Shown here piece after piece: positions 63,849 through 64,000 of a DNA stretch of 64,000 bases (its first letter is position 1; each line of letters begins with the position of its first letter). A model generated the notes under the pieces. It had not been told where the DNA came from. It was given only the letters and a program-made list of their open reading frames with translations, and ran no database searches. The stretch covers positions 1-64,000 of the forward strand of contig NZ_BBIW01000005.1 of NCBI RefSeq assembly GCF_000732325.1, given 5' to 3'. The DNA is from Paenibacillus sp. TCA20. GTDB lineage: Bacteria; Bacillota; Bacilli; Paenibacillales; Paenibacillaceae. Made by a program: the position numbers and the translations under genes.

Positions 63849-63863
63849 ATGGAGGAGATATAA

Positions 63864-64000
63864 ATGACGATTCTAGTAACCGGTGCGACTGGGACGTAGG
63901 AAGACATCTTGTTCATGAACTTGTACAAATGGATAAAAATGTTAGGGCAGTTTTACGTCATCCGGACAGAGCCGTTCTCCCGGAAGGCGTTCAGGTTGTA
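63864..64000 (+). pseudogene. NmrA-like NAD(P)-binding protein, frameshifted and cut at window end
   Basis: A strong GGAGGAG precedes ATG 63864. The literal frame reads MTILVTGATGT and stops at once (TAG, 63897-63899). One extra G in GGGACGTAGG would give VTGATGTVGRHLVHELVQMD and onward through the window edge, the glycine-rich dinucleotide-binding loop of NmrA/YtfG-type quinone oxidoreductases. So there is a single-base deletion near 63893, or an error there. The C-terminal part lies beyond the window. Confidence 0.7.

Overview
The window looks like a chromosomal segment of a Paenibacillus-type Firmicute. The support is Gram-positive ribosome binding sites with some TTG and GTG starts, lipobox lipoproteins, YesM/YesN-type two-component pairs beside sugar ABC importers that lack their own ATPase, a copper-amine-oxidase-like stalk domain, a YjcZ-like spore peptide, a T-box leader and many CcpA cre boxes. 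The genus is inferred from this style; there is no rRNA or tRNA here. I see no prophage, CRISPR array or complete insertion sequence.

Layout. 1-1.1 kb: a small spore-type peptide cluster with a frameshifted member, and a DUF4282-like membrane protein. 1.1-5.1 kb: GH43 xylosidase/arabinosidase (minus strand) with a promoter and cre-like operator, a membrane-anchored unknown, and a secreted PQQ-type propeller. 5.2-11.3 kb: membrane AraC sensor plus an LplB/LplC/LplA-type sugar importer. 11.4-16.3 kb: DUF1835 protein, membrane protein, TIGR01777 epimerase, 7TM-PAS-GGDEF cyclase, nitroreductase. 16.4-19.3 kb: lipoprotein, AAA ATPase, XRE/membrane protein pair behind four 23-bp iterons, small P-loop kinase. 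19.6-25.2 kb: lone tyrosine recombinase, a BusR-like (GntR + RCK_C) regulator, an SRPBCC protein and an opuC-type osmolyte importer. 25.4-29.9 kb: LLM oxidoreductase, PaiA acetyltransferase with a frameshifted MarR, GH18-like protein. 30-34.1 kb: AraC regulator plus a second sugar importer. 34.3-37.8 kb: PH-domain protein, T-box leader followed by a methyltransferase, SRPBCC protein, GH53 galactanase. 37.8-46.5 kb: frameshifted LysR divergent from an MFS exporter, then a large modular secreted S8 protease with a complex upstream region. 46.5-54.2 kb: alkyltransferase-like protein, secreted pullulanase, cysJ-cysI. 54.2-56.7 kb: VOC protein, double-MerR regulator and AlkC-type DNA glycosylase. 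56.8-63.5 kb: YesM/YesN pair plus a third sugar importer. 63.5-64 kb: a truncated kinase and a frameshifted NmrA-like gene cut by the window edge.

How it works together. The dominant theme is plant-polysaccharide use. Secreted enzymes (galactanase, pullulanase, protease) and a cytoplasmic GH43 release sugars or peptides, three binding-protein importers take up oligosaccharides using a shared ATPase encoded elsewhere, and each importer sits beside its own AraC-type or two-component regulator. Cre boxes recur at these operons, which implies global CcpA repression. The most distinctive second theme is a probable c-di-AMP/osmotic module: the BusR-like regulator next to opuC, with a shared AT-rich motif seen three times across the locus.

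Four loci look like a single gene broken by a one-base shift (positions about 195-210, 27754-27761, 38375-38382, 63893), and a fifth small one has a start-site version of the same problem (711-728). They may be real decay, slippage, or sequencing indels; the raw sequence cannot decide.
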